From the NCBI GenBank assembly GCA_030680295.1, contig JAUXVU010000023.1, forward strand, positions 124,001 through 188,000: DNA of 64,000 bases, written 5' to 3'. Below are positions 6,906 through 17,442 of the stretch, one piece after another. Origin of the DNA: Moraxellaceae bacterium. Its GTDB lineage: Bacteria > Pseudomonadota > Gammaproteobacteria > Pseudomonadales > Moraxellaceae. The notes below the pieces were generated by a model, which was not told the origin of the DNA, ran no database searches, and worked only from the letters and a program-made list of their open reading frames with translations. The stretch's first letter is position 1. Every line of letters starts with the position of its first letter. The position numbers and the translations under genes are program-made.

Positions 6906-9443
6906 ATGCTACGTTGGTTTGGTATTGAGCACTTATTGCTATTAATCACTCGCAAACTAATTGGTTTGTGGATCAAGGTGCAAGTCCTACCGGCGAACCT
7001 TATTACCTTAGGTATCGACCCGAATAAACCGGTATGTTACGTGCTGCCAAATCGCATGTTATCAAATGCGCTCACATTAGAAACCGAAGCCATAAATTTA
7101 GGCCTGCCTAGGCCACTCAAGTCCATGCGTGAACACAGCCTACGCGAACGTTATGCCGTGCTGTCATTAACTCGCGGCGAGCCCATGCCATTTACCAAAC
7201 CAAAGCATCGTTATTCACCACGTTTAGAAAGCCTGATTGAAGCGGTTAAATTAGACCCTACACTCGATGTCCAGTTAGTCCCCGTTACTATTTTTTGGGG
7301 ACGCTCACCCGACAAACAAAGCTCATGGTTCAAAGCATTATTTGCCGACTCTTGGGCCACGCCTAGCGCGCTAAAGCAACTGATCACCATCATCATTCAT
7401 GGCCGCATGACCATGATGAAGCTCAGCCCGCCCTTATCACTTCGCCAATTTTGCGATGAAAACCGCAACACTGAGCTAACCGTTCGCAAGGTTTCACGCG
7501 TATTGCGCGTTCACTTTAGGCGTGAACGCACTGCCGCCATTGGCCCTGACATGTCGCACCGCCGCACCTTGCTAAGTGAGCTCATGCGTTCGGACAATGT
7601 GCAAAAAGCAATTGCGCGTGAAGTCACTGAACGCGGCGTTACACTTGAGTCAGCCCAAGCACGCGCTCGACTCTATGGCAATGAAATCGCATCCGACTTT
7701 TCCTACTCTGTACTACGCTTTTTTGAAATTTTCCTGACTTGGCTGTGGACACGTTTGTATAACGGCATCAATGTGCACAACTTCGAAATGGTCGAAAAAC
7801 ATGCTCTCGATCATGAAGTCATTTATGTGCCCTGCCACCGCAGCCACATCGATTACCTTTTGCTGTCTTATGTCATTTTCACCCGTGGCCTAATGTCCCC
7901 GCACATTGCTGCAGGAGCCAACCTGAATATGCCAGTGGTAGGCAGTCTGTTACGCCGAGCCGGTGCATTCTTCCTACGCCGAAGCTTTAAAGACAACTTT
8001 TTATACGGTGCGGTATTCCACGAATACCTGCATCAAATGGTCAGTGGCGGCTTCCCCATTGAGTACTTTGTTGAAGGCGGCCGCAGTCGAACCGGCCGCC
8101 TACTTTCGGCAAAACTCGGCATGGTGAATATGACCATGCGCAGTTACTTGCGCGATCCACATCGTCCTTTAGTGTTTATTCCAGCCTATATTGGTTATGA
8201 AAAGCTGATGGAAGGTTCAACCTATATTGGTGAACTACAAGGCAAGCCTAAGGCCAAAGAAAACCTATTCTCATTGGTTATGTCGGTACGTAAACTGCAA
8301 AAAGTATTTGGCAAAGTCCATCTGAGCTTTGGTCAACCCATTTACTTAAATGACATTTTAGACAGTGAACTACCTAACTGGCGTACTGAACCAAACCAAG
8401 CGGCCGAAGATACAGGTTTTAGCAAGGCATCCCAACGTATTGGTCAGCTGATTACCACTTCAATCAATGCTGCGGCTGTGGTCAACCCTGTTAACTTAAT
8501 CAGTACTGTGTTGTTGTCTACACCTAAGCACACCATTGATGAAGATCAGTTGGCCCAGCAAATTGATATGTATCTTGATTTACTGAAAGTTGTGCCCTAT
8601 AGCAAAAATATACAAATTACTGAAATGAATGGCAAAGAAGTCGTGGCTTATGGTGAGGAGCTTAAAATCCTTCAGCGCCGTAAACATCCACTAGGCGACT
8701 TGTTGTACTTGCATGAAGAAGAAGGTGTGCTGATGACCTACTTCCGAAACAACACACTGCATATGTTTGCGCTGCCCTCACTTATCGCTGTGCTGATTTT
8801 GCAGCGCGGTGAAATCTCACGCGATATGCTGCTACAGCAGATGCAGTCGGTTTACCCCTTCCTTCGCGCTGAACTGTTCTTAAAAGCAGAGCCTGAAGAT
8901 TTGGCATCTTTATTGGATCGTTATCTGGAAGTCTTTATTGCCAATGGTTTGGTACGTGAAAAGTCCGGTGGCTGTTTAGCACCGCCCGCCAGCAGTAGTG
9001 AGGCTCATGGCAGGTTGCATGTGTTAAGCCGTGCATTGCGTCAAACGCTGGTGCGCTACTACATGACCATCACCATTTTAAGTCAACGTGGATCAGGCAA
9101 ATTAACCCAGCAACAATTGGAAGAGCTTTGTCATTTGTTGGCTCAGCGCTTGTCATTAGTTCGTGAATTTAGCGCGCCTGAGTTCTTTGACAAAGCGTTG
9201 TTCCGTGGCTTCTTGGAAACACTCAAGCGCTTAGACTATTTGTTTGCAACACCACAAGGGCAGTTGGTATTCGATGACCGCTTAACGCGTTTGGCCGAAC
9301 AATCGCTAGAGGTATTACCCAGTGGTATTCGTCAGGCCATCTTGCAAGTCACTTTGATTACTGATGAGGAAGTTAATAGTGCGCTGCAAGCCTTAGAGGA
9401 TGCTCGGCAAAAGAAAGAAAATCGGAAGTCTAAAACAGCCTAA
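6906..9443 (+). CDS. plsB: Glycerol-3-phosphate 1-O-acyltransferase
   Basis: An 845-residue protein of the PlsB family (E. coli 807), which makes 1-acyl-glycerol-3-phosphate at the inner membrane, the first step of phospholipid synthesis. The acyltransferase HX4D motif is in CHRSHIDYLLLSY near residue 311. The substrate-binding block FVEGGRSRTGRLL is near 387, and a further block, PLVFIPAYIGYEKLMEG, lies near 420. The ATG has AGGA upstream. The stop overlaps the convergent rsmJ stop by 3 nt. The Lys-rich C terminus is unremarkable. Confidence 0.95.
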   Translation: MLRWFGIEHLLLLITRKLIGLWIKVQVLPANLITLGIDPNKPVCYVLPNRMLSNALTLETEAINLGLPRPLKSMREHSLRERYAVLSLTRGEPMPFTKPKHRYSPRLESLIEAVKLDPTLDVQLVPVTIFWGRSPDKQSSWFKALFADSWATPSALKQLITIIIHGRMTMMKLSPPLSLRQFCDENRNTELTVRKVSRVLRVHFRRERTAAIGPDMSHRRTLLSELMRSDNVQKAIAREVTERGVTLESAQARARLYGNEIASDFSYSVLRFFEIFLTWLWTRLYNGINVHNFEMVEKHALDHEVIYVPCHRSHIDYLLLSYVIFTRGLMSPHIAAGANLNMPVVGSLLRRAGAFFLRRSFKDNFLYGAVFHEYLHQMVSGGFPIEYFVEGGRSRTGRLLSAKLGMVNMTMRSYLRDPHRPLVFIPAYIGYEKLMEGSTYIGELQGKPKAKENLFSLVMSVRKLQKVFGKVHLSFGQPIYLNDILDSELPNWRTEPNQAAEDTGFSKASQRIGQLITTSINAAAVVNPVNLISTVLLSTPKHTIDEDQLAQQIDMYLDLLKVVPYSKNIQITEMNGKEVVAYGEELKILQRRKHPLGDLLYLHEEEGVLMTYFRNNTLHMFALPSLIAVLILQRGEISRDMLLQQMQSVYPFLRAELFLKAEPEDLASLLDRYLEVFIANGLVREKSGGCLAPPASSSEAHGRLHVLSRALRQTLVRYYMTITILSQRGSGKLTQQQLEELCHLLAQRLSLVREFSAPEFFDKALFRGFLETLKRLDYLFATPQGQLVFDDRLTRLAEQSLEVLPSGIRQAILQVTLITDEEVNSALQALEDARQKKENRKSKTA

Positions 9444-10264
9444 ACACTTTGTTGTGCAGGCGTATATAAATCAAAGCGGCTGCTCTGCCCAAGCAGCCGT
9501 TCATGAGGTTCTACACCGGCCAGATCAGGCGCAAGCCGTGGCCGCTTAACCACCACACGCTTAGTCGCCACTTGACGCGCTAATGCCAATAATCCATCGG
9601 CATCATTGTCCTCTCCCACCACTTGGCGAAAGACACGCATATCTAATTTAACTAAGGCGGATTTCTCCCGGTGTGGAAACATTGGATCCAAATACACCAC
9701 CTCAGGCCGCTTTGCAGCAGGAGTAGCACTTAGTTCAGCTAAAACCGCGTGTGCATCGGCCGCCATCAATTCCATACGATTAGCCGTATCAGCAACATCT
9801 ATAACCACTCTTGCTCGCGCTAAACCAGACGCTAATAGTGCGGCAATGATGGGTGAGCGTTCGCAGAGCTGTACGGAACTGCCCAAGCTTGCCAATATCC
9901 AAGCATCACGCCCAAGCCCTGCGGTGGCATCTAACACACGCGGCGTGGCGCCACGCCGCACGCCACAGGCACGAGCTACCATTTCCCCTGCGGCACCCCG
10001 ACCAGGCTGCGTACGCCAACGTATAGCACCAGCAACAAAGTCAGCTCGTACGGGCGCAGGCAAGGGTTTCTCGTTAACTTGTAAACCTAAACCGTCCTGA
10101 TCAAACCACAGTGCCCAAGCATCACCCGCCATAGCGGCGAGCAATTCACGGCGACGATCACTGACCAGATGAAGTCCTAATCCCAACTGATCAGCCCAAC
10201 GACTAGCCTCCAACTCACTTGAACTATCAGCAAACAGTTTGAGGGTTGTCGTACTTAACTCCAT
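9440..10264 (-). CDS. rsmJ: 16S rRNA (guanine1516-N2)-methyltransferase
   Basis: A 274-residue methyltransferase of the RsmJ/YhiQ family. The SAM-binding block is DATAGLGRDAWILASLG, followed by LCERSPIIAALL and the YLDPMFPHREKSALVK block that marks this family. It modifies G1516 of 16S rRNA in the small subunit. The start lies inside the end of uppP. I favour the ATG at 10264 (GGGATGG upstream); ATG 10273 is an alternative. It is longer than E. coli RsmJ (250), with the extra residues in the N-terminal half. Confidence 0.88.
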   Translation of the reverse strand: MELSTTTLKLFADSSSELEASRWADQLGLGLHLVSDRRRELLAAMAGDAWALWFDQDGLGLQVNEKPLPAPVRADFVAGAIRWRTQPGRGAAGEMVARACGVRRGATPRVLDATAGLGRDAWILASLGSSVQLCERSPIIAALLASGLARARVVIDVADTANRMELMAADAHAVLAELSATPAAKRPEVVYLDPMFPHREKSALVKLDMRVFRQVVGEDNDADGLLALARQVATKRVVVKRPRLAPDLAGVEPHERLLGQSSRFDLYTPAQQSV

Positions 10265-11079
10265 TGAATCCATCCCGTACCAGCCGAGAGCCAAATCAAA
10301 CAACCAAAGGCAATACGATACCAAGCAAAGACAGTAAAACCATGACGAGAAACAAAACTAACTAAGGCTTTCACCACGATTGCTGCGGCGATAAACGCCA
10401 TGACAAAACCGATGGCGAATACGGGGAAGTCTGCCCACATAAACTCATCACGATGAACATACACCGAATAAACCGTGGCGCCGATCATGGTTGGAATGGC
10501 TAAGAAAAATGAAAACTCCGCCGCGGCTTTACGTGACAAACCAAACCACAGGCCACCGATAATGGTCGCACCAGAACGCGAAGTGCCAGGCACCATGGCT
10601 AAGCACTGAATAAAACCAATTTTTAAGGCGTGATGCCAGCGCATCTCTTCCACTTCATGCACCTGTGCTAGTGGCGCACGCTTTTCTGCCAATAAAATAA
10701 CAATGCCACCCAAAATGAGCGCTGAGGCAACCACCATGGGGTCAAATAATTTATCGTGGATAAAACCAATAGCAAAAAAACCGATAACAGCAGCCGGCAT
10801 AAAGGCAATTAGGATATTAAATACGAAGCGCTGTGATACTGCATCTTTCTGTACAAAACCCACTGCTGCATCTGTCAGGCGCTGACGATAATCAAACACC
10901 ACGGCCAAAATAGCACCCAACTGAATTGCAATCTCAAAGACAACTCGCTTTTCGTGTGTCCAAAAGTTCATCACGTCAGCAGCAACGATTAAATGACCTG
11001 TACTCGATACCGGAATAAACTCCGTTAAGCCTTCGATAATGCCTAAAACAAACGCTTGAAAATAAAGAAGGAAATCCAC
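10255..11079 (-). CDS. uppP: Undecaprenyl-diphosphatase (BacA/UppP type)
   Basis: A 274-residue membrane protein (E. coli 273). The two conserved BacA loops are present: GIIEGLTEFIPVSSTGHL near residues 13-30 and VPGTSRSGATIIGG near 165. It dephosphorylates undecaprenyl diphosphate so that the lipid carrier can be reused for peptidoglycan and other envelope polymers, complementing the uppS gene in this window. The start codon is GTG, with AAGGGG five bases upstream. It overlaps rsmJ at its 3' end. Confidence 0.95.
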   Translation of the reverse strand: MDFLLYFQAFVLGIIEGLTEFIPVSSTGHLIVAADVMNFWTHEKRVVFEIAIQLGAILAVVFDYRQRLTDAAVGFVQKDAVSQRFVFNILIAFMPAAVIGFFAIGFIHDKLFDPMVVASALILGGIVILLAEKRAPLAQVHEVEEMRWHHALKIGFIQCLAMVPGTSRSGATIIGGLWFGLSRKAAAEFSFFLAIPTMIGATVYSVYVHRDEFMWADFPVFAIGFVMAFIAAAIVVKALVSFVSRHGFTVFAWYRIAFGCLIWLSAGTGWIQWS

Positions 11080-11094
11080 AAAAGCCCCTTATGT

Positions 11095-11538
11095 TTAGTC
11101 TGTTTTAATTTGCAATGAAGAATACGCTTGATAGAAACGTGTAGGCATCCGTTTCAGCTTACCGGTGGCAATTTCCACACACACTAAATGTGTTGCTCCG
11201 CGAAATACCGTAAGACCGTCTGACACACGACAAATTTGATATACACGCTGGGTCGACAACTTATCAACCTCAAGCAGCCATGTCGCAATCAGTAACTCAT
11301 CCCCTAAGTAAGTAGCCGCTAAATAATTGAGCTCATGGCGGCGCACAACCATTCCAAAACCACAGTCCTCATATTCAGCTGGGCCTAAGCCCACGGTCAG
11401 AGAGTGTGACCATGCCACATCCTCCATCCATTGCTGATACACCACATTATTGGTGTGCTTCATGACATCAATGTGTTCAATCGATACTTGCCGCTGCATT
11501 ACATGCGGACTTGGGTGATCCCATGACAACGTATCCAT
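11095..11538 (-). CDS. Acyl-CoA thioesterase, YbgC/4HBT hotdog family
   Basis: A 147-residue single-hotdog protein. The family core reads VSIEHIDVMKHTNNVVYQQW, with an Asp in the expected catalytic position (4HBT-like), followed by MVVRRHELNYLAATYLGDEL. I start at the ATG at 11538, preceded by CGGGG, one base after the tsaB stop. That spacing implies an operon with tsaB and probably the helicase gene. The family cleaves short- to long-chain or aromatic acyl-CoAs; which ones here is not clear. Confidence 0.82.
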   Translation of the reverse strand: MDTLSWDHPSPHVMQRQVSIEHIDVMKHTNNVVYQQWMEDVAWSHSLTVGLGPAEYEDCGFGMVVRRHELNYLAATYLGDELLIATWLLEVDKLSTQRVYQICRVSDGLTVFRGATHLVCVEIATGKLKRMPTRFYQAYSSLQIKTD

Positions 11539-11539
11539 T

Positions 11540-12256
11540 TTATCGCCCCGGTAATTTTTTCCAGACATCATCACGCAAGTAAACTGGCAAGGCATGCTCT
11601 GGTGCCTTAGCGGCGCCTGCCAACACCATAGGTAATGCCAAGCGAGCAACATCTTGTGCCTCTGGCATAGCGTCTAAATAGCGCTGCGTGACAGCTAGTT
11701 GCGCTGACAATTCGTCACCATAGGTTAACCAGCCAGAGCCGGCCGCCACGCCTGCTGATGTGTGATTCGCCCAGGCAGTGCACAATAGCTCTGGAGCCTC
11801 ATTAGGACGGCACACTACTTCATCTGCCAAGGGCTGCATCAAGCCGTTAGCATCTAGCTGATACGCACCAAGGTAAATCTCCTGCATGCGTGCATCAAAA
11901 CAAGATACCGCCGCACTTGCCCCGTGAAGGCGCGCAACACCCTGCGCCTGCGCCTGCAGGCTAGACACGGCCACTACTGGTAAGTCTGAAGCAAAGGCCA
12001 AGCCTTGCGCCACTGACGCCGCAATTCGCACGCCGGTAAAGGCACCGGGGCCAGCAGAATAGGCAATTGCATCACAGGACGCTAAGGACATGGATGTTTG
12101 CTGTAGTAGCTCATCTAACATCGGCAGAATCAGCTCCGTTTGCAGGCGTGGTGCGTGCCGACCAACTGAATGCATGCTGACCTGACCATCGGCTGCAACG
12201 GTTAATAATGCTACCGAGCAGTACTCAGTGGCTGTTTCTAATGCTAAAAGCCTCAT
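11540..12256 (-). CDS. tsaB: tRNA threonylcarbamoyladenosine biosynthesis protein TsaB
   Basis: A 238-residue ASKHA-fold protein (E. coli TsaB 231). Recognisable are the N-terminal MRLLALETATEYCSVAL and the AYSAGPGAFTGVRIAASVAQGLAF segment. TsaB is the non-catalytic partner of TsaD in the complex that installs t6A at position 37 of ANN-decoding tRNAs. The start overlaps the helicase stop by 4 nt (ATGA), so the two are probably coupled. Confidence 0.94.
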   Translation of the reverse strand: MRLLALETATEYCSVALLTVAADGQVSMHSVGRHAPRLQTELILPMLDELLQQTSMSLASCDAIAYSAGPGAFTGVRIAASVAQGLAFASDLPVVAVSSLQAQAQGVARLHGASAAVSCFDARMQEIYLGAYQLDANGLMQPLADEVVCRPNEAPELLCTAWANHTSAGVAAGSGWLTYGDELSAQLAVTQRYLDAMPEAQDVARLALPMVLAGAAKAPEHALPVYLRDDVWKKLPGR

Positions 12257-14211
12257 GGACTATCCGGCTCCAAACTGGCTAAAAATTGAAAAAATGCGGT
12301 CACTTCATCGATTGATCGAGTGCGGCGCATGGGTGGCAAACTCTGAATAAATAACTGCCCATACGGTCTGGCCACCAAGCGTGGATCACAGACCATTAAC
12401 ACACCAAGGTCACTGACATCCCGAATTAGGCGCCCGGCCCCTTGCTTGAGCGCAATGATAGCGGATGGCAGCTGAAATCCAGAAAACGGATTACGCCCCT
12501 CCGCTTTATAGGCGCTGAGCCGTGCAGCAACTACTGGATCGGCCGGCGAGGCAAAAGGCAGCTTATCAATAATCACTAAAGATAAATCAGCACCACGCAC
12601 ATCAACACCCTCCCAAAAGGCACCCGTTGCTAACAGTACGGCCTGTTCGGTAGCCACAAAACGACGCAGCAACTCCGCTTTTGGCTGGGTACCCTGCACT
12701 AAAAAGGTGTAATCCAGTTGATTGGGCAGCCATAACGCCGCCTCTTTCAAGGCACGATGAGAGGTAAACAACACAAATGCGCGGCCCTTGCTTGCGCGCA
12801 ATACAGGGATGGCAGCATTTAACACCGCTTGGCCATAACTCATATCACCGGGGTCAGGCAAACCACGTGGCACATAAAACAGCGCTTGCTGCTCATAGGC
12901 AAACGGACTGGGTAGTTGCAAACTTTGCACGTCTTTAGGCAGGCCAAGCTGACTACGGAAGTGACTGAAATCATCACGCACCGCCAGCGTGGCTGATGTC
13001 ATGACCCATGCCCCTGTCGTTGCGGCCATCAACTCACGAAACGGTTGGGCAACGTCTAAAGGTGTCCACTGCAGCACAAAACCCTTGTTATAGGTTTCAT
13101 ACCAATGCACTTGGCTTTTAGGTGTAGGGCCAGTGAGCTGTATAAATAAATCCAGCAACTCCTCACTGCGGCGATGCACATTTTCCAGACCACGCGACTT
13201 ATCACGCAGCAAGGCCAACGCTTGCATCACCTCGGTCAGCGCTTGCGTACATTGACTCACTAGGTCTGGCAAATCGGCCAGCTCGGCAACACCGGCCCAG
13301 ACGCCTTTGCGCGGATCAGTACCGAACAACAATCGAAAGTCGCCTAAACGTGCCTCCACTTGGCTGGCCAAGTCGTGCATTTTTGCCAGATCACCACCAG
13401 CCGCCAACACCTCTCTTAAGGCGTCTGCTAACAAATCGTTAATTTGACGAGACGACAGGCTTTGGCCAAAGAACACCGCCGCCACATCCGGCAACTGATG
13501 CGCCTCGTCAAAAATAACGGCTTCAACGGGTGGCAATAACTCACCAAAACCACGGTCTTTTAAGGCCTTATCAGCAAAAAACAAATGATGGTTCACCACC
13601 ACGATATCGGCCTCAGCTGCATCAGCGCGTGCTTTCACTAACGGGCAACGATCAATTTCCGGACAGGCTTGGCCTAGACAGTTATCGGCAGTACTGGTCA
13701 CCAGCGGCCACACCGCAGAGTCTTCAGCAATATCAATGAGCTCGGCGATATCACCCAGTTTGGTTTTATTCGCCCAGGCGGCAACTTTTTGCAGGTCAGA
13801 CACGGCTTGCCGTGTCGGCAGTCTGGCTTCGTCTTGACTAAGCTGTAGGCGATAAGGACAAAGGTAGTTGCTGCGACCTTTTAATAAGGCGGTGCGCACC
13901 GGCTTGCCCAATAATTTACGCACAGCCGGCAGGTCACGGTGAAAGAGTTGGTCTTGTAGATTTTTGGTGCCGGTAGACACCAGTGTTTTGCGACCGGAAA
14001 TAATCGCCGGCACTAAGTAAGCAAAGGTCTTGCCAGTGCCAGTGCCCGCCTCAACTAATAATGTAGTATCGGTGCTTAAGGCCTCAGCCACGGCATCTGC
14101 CATGACAATTTGCGGCTGCCGCGGCAAATAACCCGATACATGGGTAGCAAATGGGCCTGTATCACCAAAAATCTCCGCCATTGCCGACGGCTTTGCTACC
14201 ACATCAGTCAT
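12253..14211 (-). CDS. ATP-dependent DNA helicase, DinG/YoaA family
   Basis: A 652-residue XPD-like superfamily 2 helicase, close in size to E. coli YoaA (636). Walker A is EAGTGTGKTFAY near residue 55. Four cysteines suited to an iron-sulfur cluster occur in YLCPYR (about 117) and CLGQACPEIDRCP (about 178-189). The DEAH box is IFDEAHQLPD near 235, and C-terminal motif VI ends in QGAGRLIRD. YoaA-type proteins unwind DNA during repair and replication stress. The YoaA symbol is likely but not certain. The ATG at 14211 is used; a GTG lies three codons upstream. I saw no LexA box. Confidence 0.88.
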   Translation of the reverse strand: MTDVVAKPSAMAEIFGDTGPFATHVSGYLPRQPQIVMADAVAEALSTDTTLLVEAGTGTGKTFAYLVPAIISGRKTLVSTGTKNLQDQLFHRDLPAVRKLLGKPVRTALLKGRSNYLCPYRLQLSQDEARLPTRQAVSDLQKVAAWANKTKLGDIAELIDIAEDSAVWPLVTSTADNCLGQACPEIDRCPLVKARADAAEADIVVVNHHLFFADKALKDRGFGELLPPVEAVIFDEAHQLPDVAAVFFGQSLSSRQINDLLADALREVLAAGGDLAKMHDLASQVEARLGDFRLLFGTDPRKGVWAGVAELADLPDLVSQCTQALTEVMQALALLRDKSRGLENVHRRSEELLDLFIQLTGPTPKSQVHWYETYNKGFVLQWTPLDVAQPFRELMAATTGAWVMTSATLAVRDDFSHFRSQLGLPKDVQSLQLPSPFAYEQQALFYVPRGLPDPGDMSYGQAVLNAAIPVLRASKGRAFVLFTSHRALKEAALWLPNQLDYTFLVQGTQPKAELLRRFVATEQAVLLATGAFWEGVDVRGADLSLVIIDKLPFASPADPVVAARLSAYKAEGRNPFSGFQLPSAIIALKQGAGRLIRDVSDLGVLMVCDPRLVARPYGQLFIQSLPPMRRTRSIDEVTAFFQFLASLEPDSP

Positions 14212-14281
14212 GCCTAACACTCAAATCGCTTGGGTTCTGAGTGTAGCAAAGCCAAGCTATTCCCGCTGCTTGGGCAGACGA

Positions 14282-15367
14282 CTAATTTGCTGCCGATACA
14301 CACATTTCACAGACCGCACCACAGGTAGCGCGTGCAGGACAGCTTGCAGCCACCGGTGCCATGCTGCCACAACAGGCTGCAGCTGCTTGCACTTGTGGGC
14401 GCAAAATCGCCTCGATCGCGTCTAAGTGCGCCGCTCGTGCATTAAGTGCCGGAATGTACTGATAATGCTTACCACCTGCCTTGATAAAGGTCTCATGGTT
14501 TTCCACCGCAATCTCTTCCAGCGTCTCTAGGCAGTCTGCTGAAAACGCAGGACACAATACTTGCACCGAGCCCACACCCGACTCACCCCACGTTTTCAGC
14601 AACACATCGGTATAAGGTTTTACCCATTCCTGTAGGCCAAAACGCGACTGAAAACTTATCGCCCACTCATCTGCTTGTAAACCCAGTAAAGCCACCACTG
14701 CCTGCGCGGTAGCATGACATTGCACGGGGTATGGATCACCTTTATCAGCATAAGGTTGTGGAATGCCGTGAAACGAAAATAACAGTTTGTCGGCACGACC
14801 ATGATTGGCCCAATGCTCACGCACGCTCTCTGCCAATGCTGCGATATAGGCTGGGTGAACATGATAATCACGCACTAGGTGCAGGCCCGGAATATTGCGC
14901 TGCTGCTGCAGCCAACTAGCCACTTGATCAATAACCGGCCCAGTAGATGTGGCTGAGTGCTGAGGAAACAATGGCAACACCACAATCTCATGACAGCCTG
15001 CTTGTTGTAACTCAGTTAAGGCGGCTCTAAGCGCGGGATTGCCATAACTCATGCCGGGCTTGACCATAATCTCCAGGCTTGGATAAGCGTCACTGAGTCG
15101 GCGTTGAATCGCCTGCACCTGCTCCAACAAAATCAGGCGCATGGGTGAATCACCCTGCCAAATACTGGCATAAGCATGTGCCACCCGCTTGGGTCGCAAC
15201 GGCAAAATAAATAGTCGCAGAATAAAAAACCAAACCAGCTTAGGCACTTCGATCACACGCCCATCGCTTAAAAATTCACGTAAATAACGACGAACAGCCG
15301 CAGGTGTTGGTTCATCGGGTGTGCCCAAGTTGGCTAACACCACTCCTACTCGACGACGATCTGACAT
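14282..15367 (-). CDS. hemH: Ferrochelatase with cysteine-rich C-terminal tail
   Basis: A 361-residue protein. It inserts Fe2+ into protoporphyrin IX, the last step of protoheme synthesis. Core motifs are VVLANLGTPDEPT at the N terminus, FSFHGIPQPYADKGDPY containing the metal-coordinating His, and the SFQSRFGLQEWVKPYT block. It is longer than common gammaproteobacterial HemH (about 320-340) because of a tail with Cys332, 333, 343, 349, 353 and 356, possibly a [2Fe-2S] site. The ATG at 15367 gives the standard N terminus. Heme supply fits the nearby ccm genes. Confidence 0.94.
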   Translation of the reverse strand: MSDRRRVGVVLANLGTPDEPTPAAVRRYLREFLSDGRVIEVPKLVWFFILRLFILPLRPKRVAHAYASIWQGDSPMRLILLEQVQAIQRRLSDAYPSLEIMVKPGMSYGNPALRAALTELQQAGCHEIVVLPLFPQHSATSTGPVIDQVASWLQQQRNIPGLHLVRDYHVHPAYIAALAESVREHWANHGRADKLLFSFHGIPQPYADKGDPYPVQCHATAQAVVALLGLQADEWAISFQSRFGLQEWVKPYTDVLLKTWGESGVGSVQVLCPAFSADCLETLEEIAVENHETFIKAGGKHYQYIPALNARAAHLDAIEAILRPQVQAAAACCGSMAPVAASCPARATCGAVCEMCVSAAN

Positions 15368-15401
15368 GTACACCTCTGGATTATGAATGCCGCAAACAAT
15401 A

Positions 15402-15422
15402 ACGCCGCGCAAGGCGCGGCGT
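15402..15422 (-). terminator. Intrinsic terminator after adk
   Basis: ACGCCGCGC (15402-15410) pairs perfectly with GCGCGGCGT (15414-15422) around a 3-nt loop. Read on the minus strand the stem is followed by TATTGTTTG, a moderately U-rich run. It lies between the adk stop and the hemH start and would end the adk transcript, leaving hemH to its own promoter or to readthrough. Confidence 0.65.
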
Positions 15423-15444
15423 CATCGGACAAGCAAGCAACAGA

Positions 15445-16182
<738 letters not shown>

Positions 16183-17442
16183 TTATTGACGTTTTTCGCT
16201 AATACGCAGGCGCACTAAACTTCGGCTATCTTGTCGTACTGGCACTGCGGCGGCCTCTAAATCACCTGAACTTGGCGTTGCATCTCCAGTTAACGAAATA
16301 CGGGCTTGCAGTACAACAATAGGCTCACCGGACAACGGACGATCCGGAGACAAACTGTCAGCATCAGACACCACCAGACGAACAGGGAACTGCCCGATTG
16401 AGCGTCTTACGACCGCGATGGGCATGCCGCCACCTTGCAACGGCCTAGCAAAAACATAGAGCACGGCATCAGCAGGCAAATTAGCAACAAGATCTGAACT
16501 GATGGTGATTTCTACCGGGAAACCATCTGCCAACTCTTGTGGGTCTGCATCCATTTCCGTTTCTGCTAACAGTCGGGCAATCTGACCGTCAGCCTCCGGA
16601 TCTTCACCTAACTCAGCGCGAAGGGCTTGCAGTCGAAGCAAGGATTCACGTGCGGCCAATAATTCGCCACCGCGCAAACTACCCATGGCATGCATCAACA
16701 AAGCACCCTGATGATCCGGATATTCATACATGATTTTGCCTAACAGACCACGAATTTTTGGCGACATAGGACCTTGCTGAGTCACGATTGTAGACTGCAC
16801 ATAGGTCAGCACCACCGATAAATCATTTGGCTTAATCTCTGCTGCGCGCGCCAAAGCAACTTGTGCTGGGCCGAAATCTCTGGCTTGCATAAATGCCATG
16901 CCTAAGCTTAACCAGCCGTCAGCATCCAGCGGCTCGGCTTGAACACGACGCTGCAACACTCGGACAAAATCTTGCAGATTAGGTTGTGGTGCGTCAGCTG
17001 CCGGTGCCTGCCCAGCCATCACCTGAGCAACGACGTCACTATAGCGAGCTTGACGTTCGGCATCGTCTACCATTTCATCGCTTTGAAAATAGAAGATATA
17101 CAAAGCTAATGAGGCGGCAGGCACAACTAACAGTAGGCATAAGGCCAACATACGCACACCTTGCACAGGACGCACTGCTCGCTGCTCATCACGAGCGTGA
17201 TCCAGCAACAAGCCACGGTCTAGCTCAAGCTTAAGCGTTGCATAAGCATCTGCGTCAATTCGACTCGCCATATGATCGGCATTTAACTCATCTAAGCGCT
17301 CTCGATACACACGAGCCGCCAAGGTTTGTAAGCTGTTCGACTGGCTACGTGCACGCCCGCGCAGCGGCCAAATCACGGCCATCACCACAATCAAAGCAAG
17401 TAGCAGTGCTAATAAATATAAAGGAGTTAAGACCGGACTCAT
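16183..17442 (-). CDS. ccmI: Cytochrome c biogenesis protein CcmI
   Basis: A 419-residue CcmI/CycH-type protein. It has an N-terminal membrane helix (residues 5-25), a cytoplasmic loop, a second membrane helix near 95-115, and a periplasmic TPR region (DGWLSLGMAFMQARDFGPAQVAL near 180). A C-terminal beta-rich domain of about 110 residues matches the extended CcmI form. It chaperones apocytochrome c to the CcmF/CcmH ligation complex. Its start overlaps the ccmH stop by one base (TAATG). It ends the ccmFGHI operon. Confidence 0.9.
   Translation of the reverse strand: MSPVLTPLYLLALLLALIVVMAVIWPLRGRARSQSNSLQTLAARVYRERLDELNADHMASRIDADAYATLKLELDRGLLLDHARDEQRAVRPVQGVRMLALCLLLVVPAASLALYIFYFQSDEMVDDAERQARYSDVVAQVMAGQAPAADAPQPNLQDFVRVLQRRVQAEPLDADGWLSLGMAFMQARDFGPAQVALARAAEIKPNDLSVVLTYVQSTIVTQQGPMSPKIRGLLGKIMYEYPDHQGALLMHAMGSLRGGELLAARESLLRLQALRAELGEDPEADGQIARLLAETEMDADPQELADGFPVEITISSDLVANLPADAVLYVFARPLQGGGMPIAVVRRSIGQFPVRLVVSDADSLSPDRPLSGEPIVVLQARISLTGDATPSSGDLEAAAVPVRQDSRSLVRLRISEKRQ

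Noticed and set aside
9606-10100. Open frame of 164 codons on the plus strand
   Set aside because: It lies antisense to rsmJ, whose methyltransferase motifs are intact. No ribosome site or recognisable domain.
14212-14281. LexA (SOS) box in front of the DinG/YoaA-like gene
   Set aside because: No CTG-N10-CAG arrangement with the expected internal sequence was found in the upstream gap.
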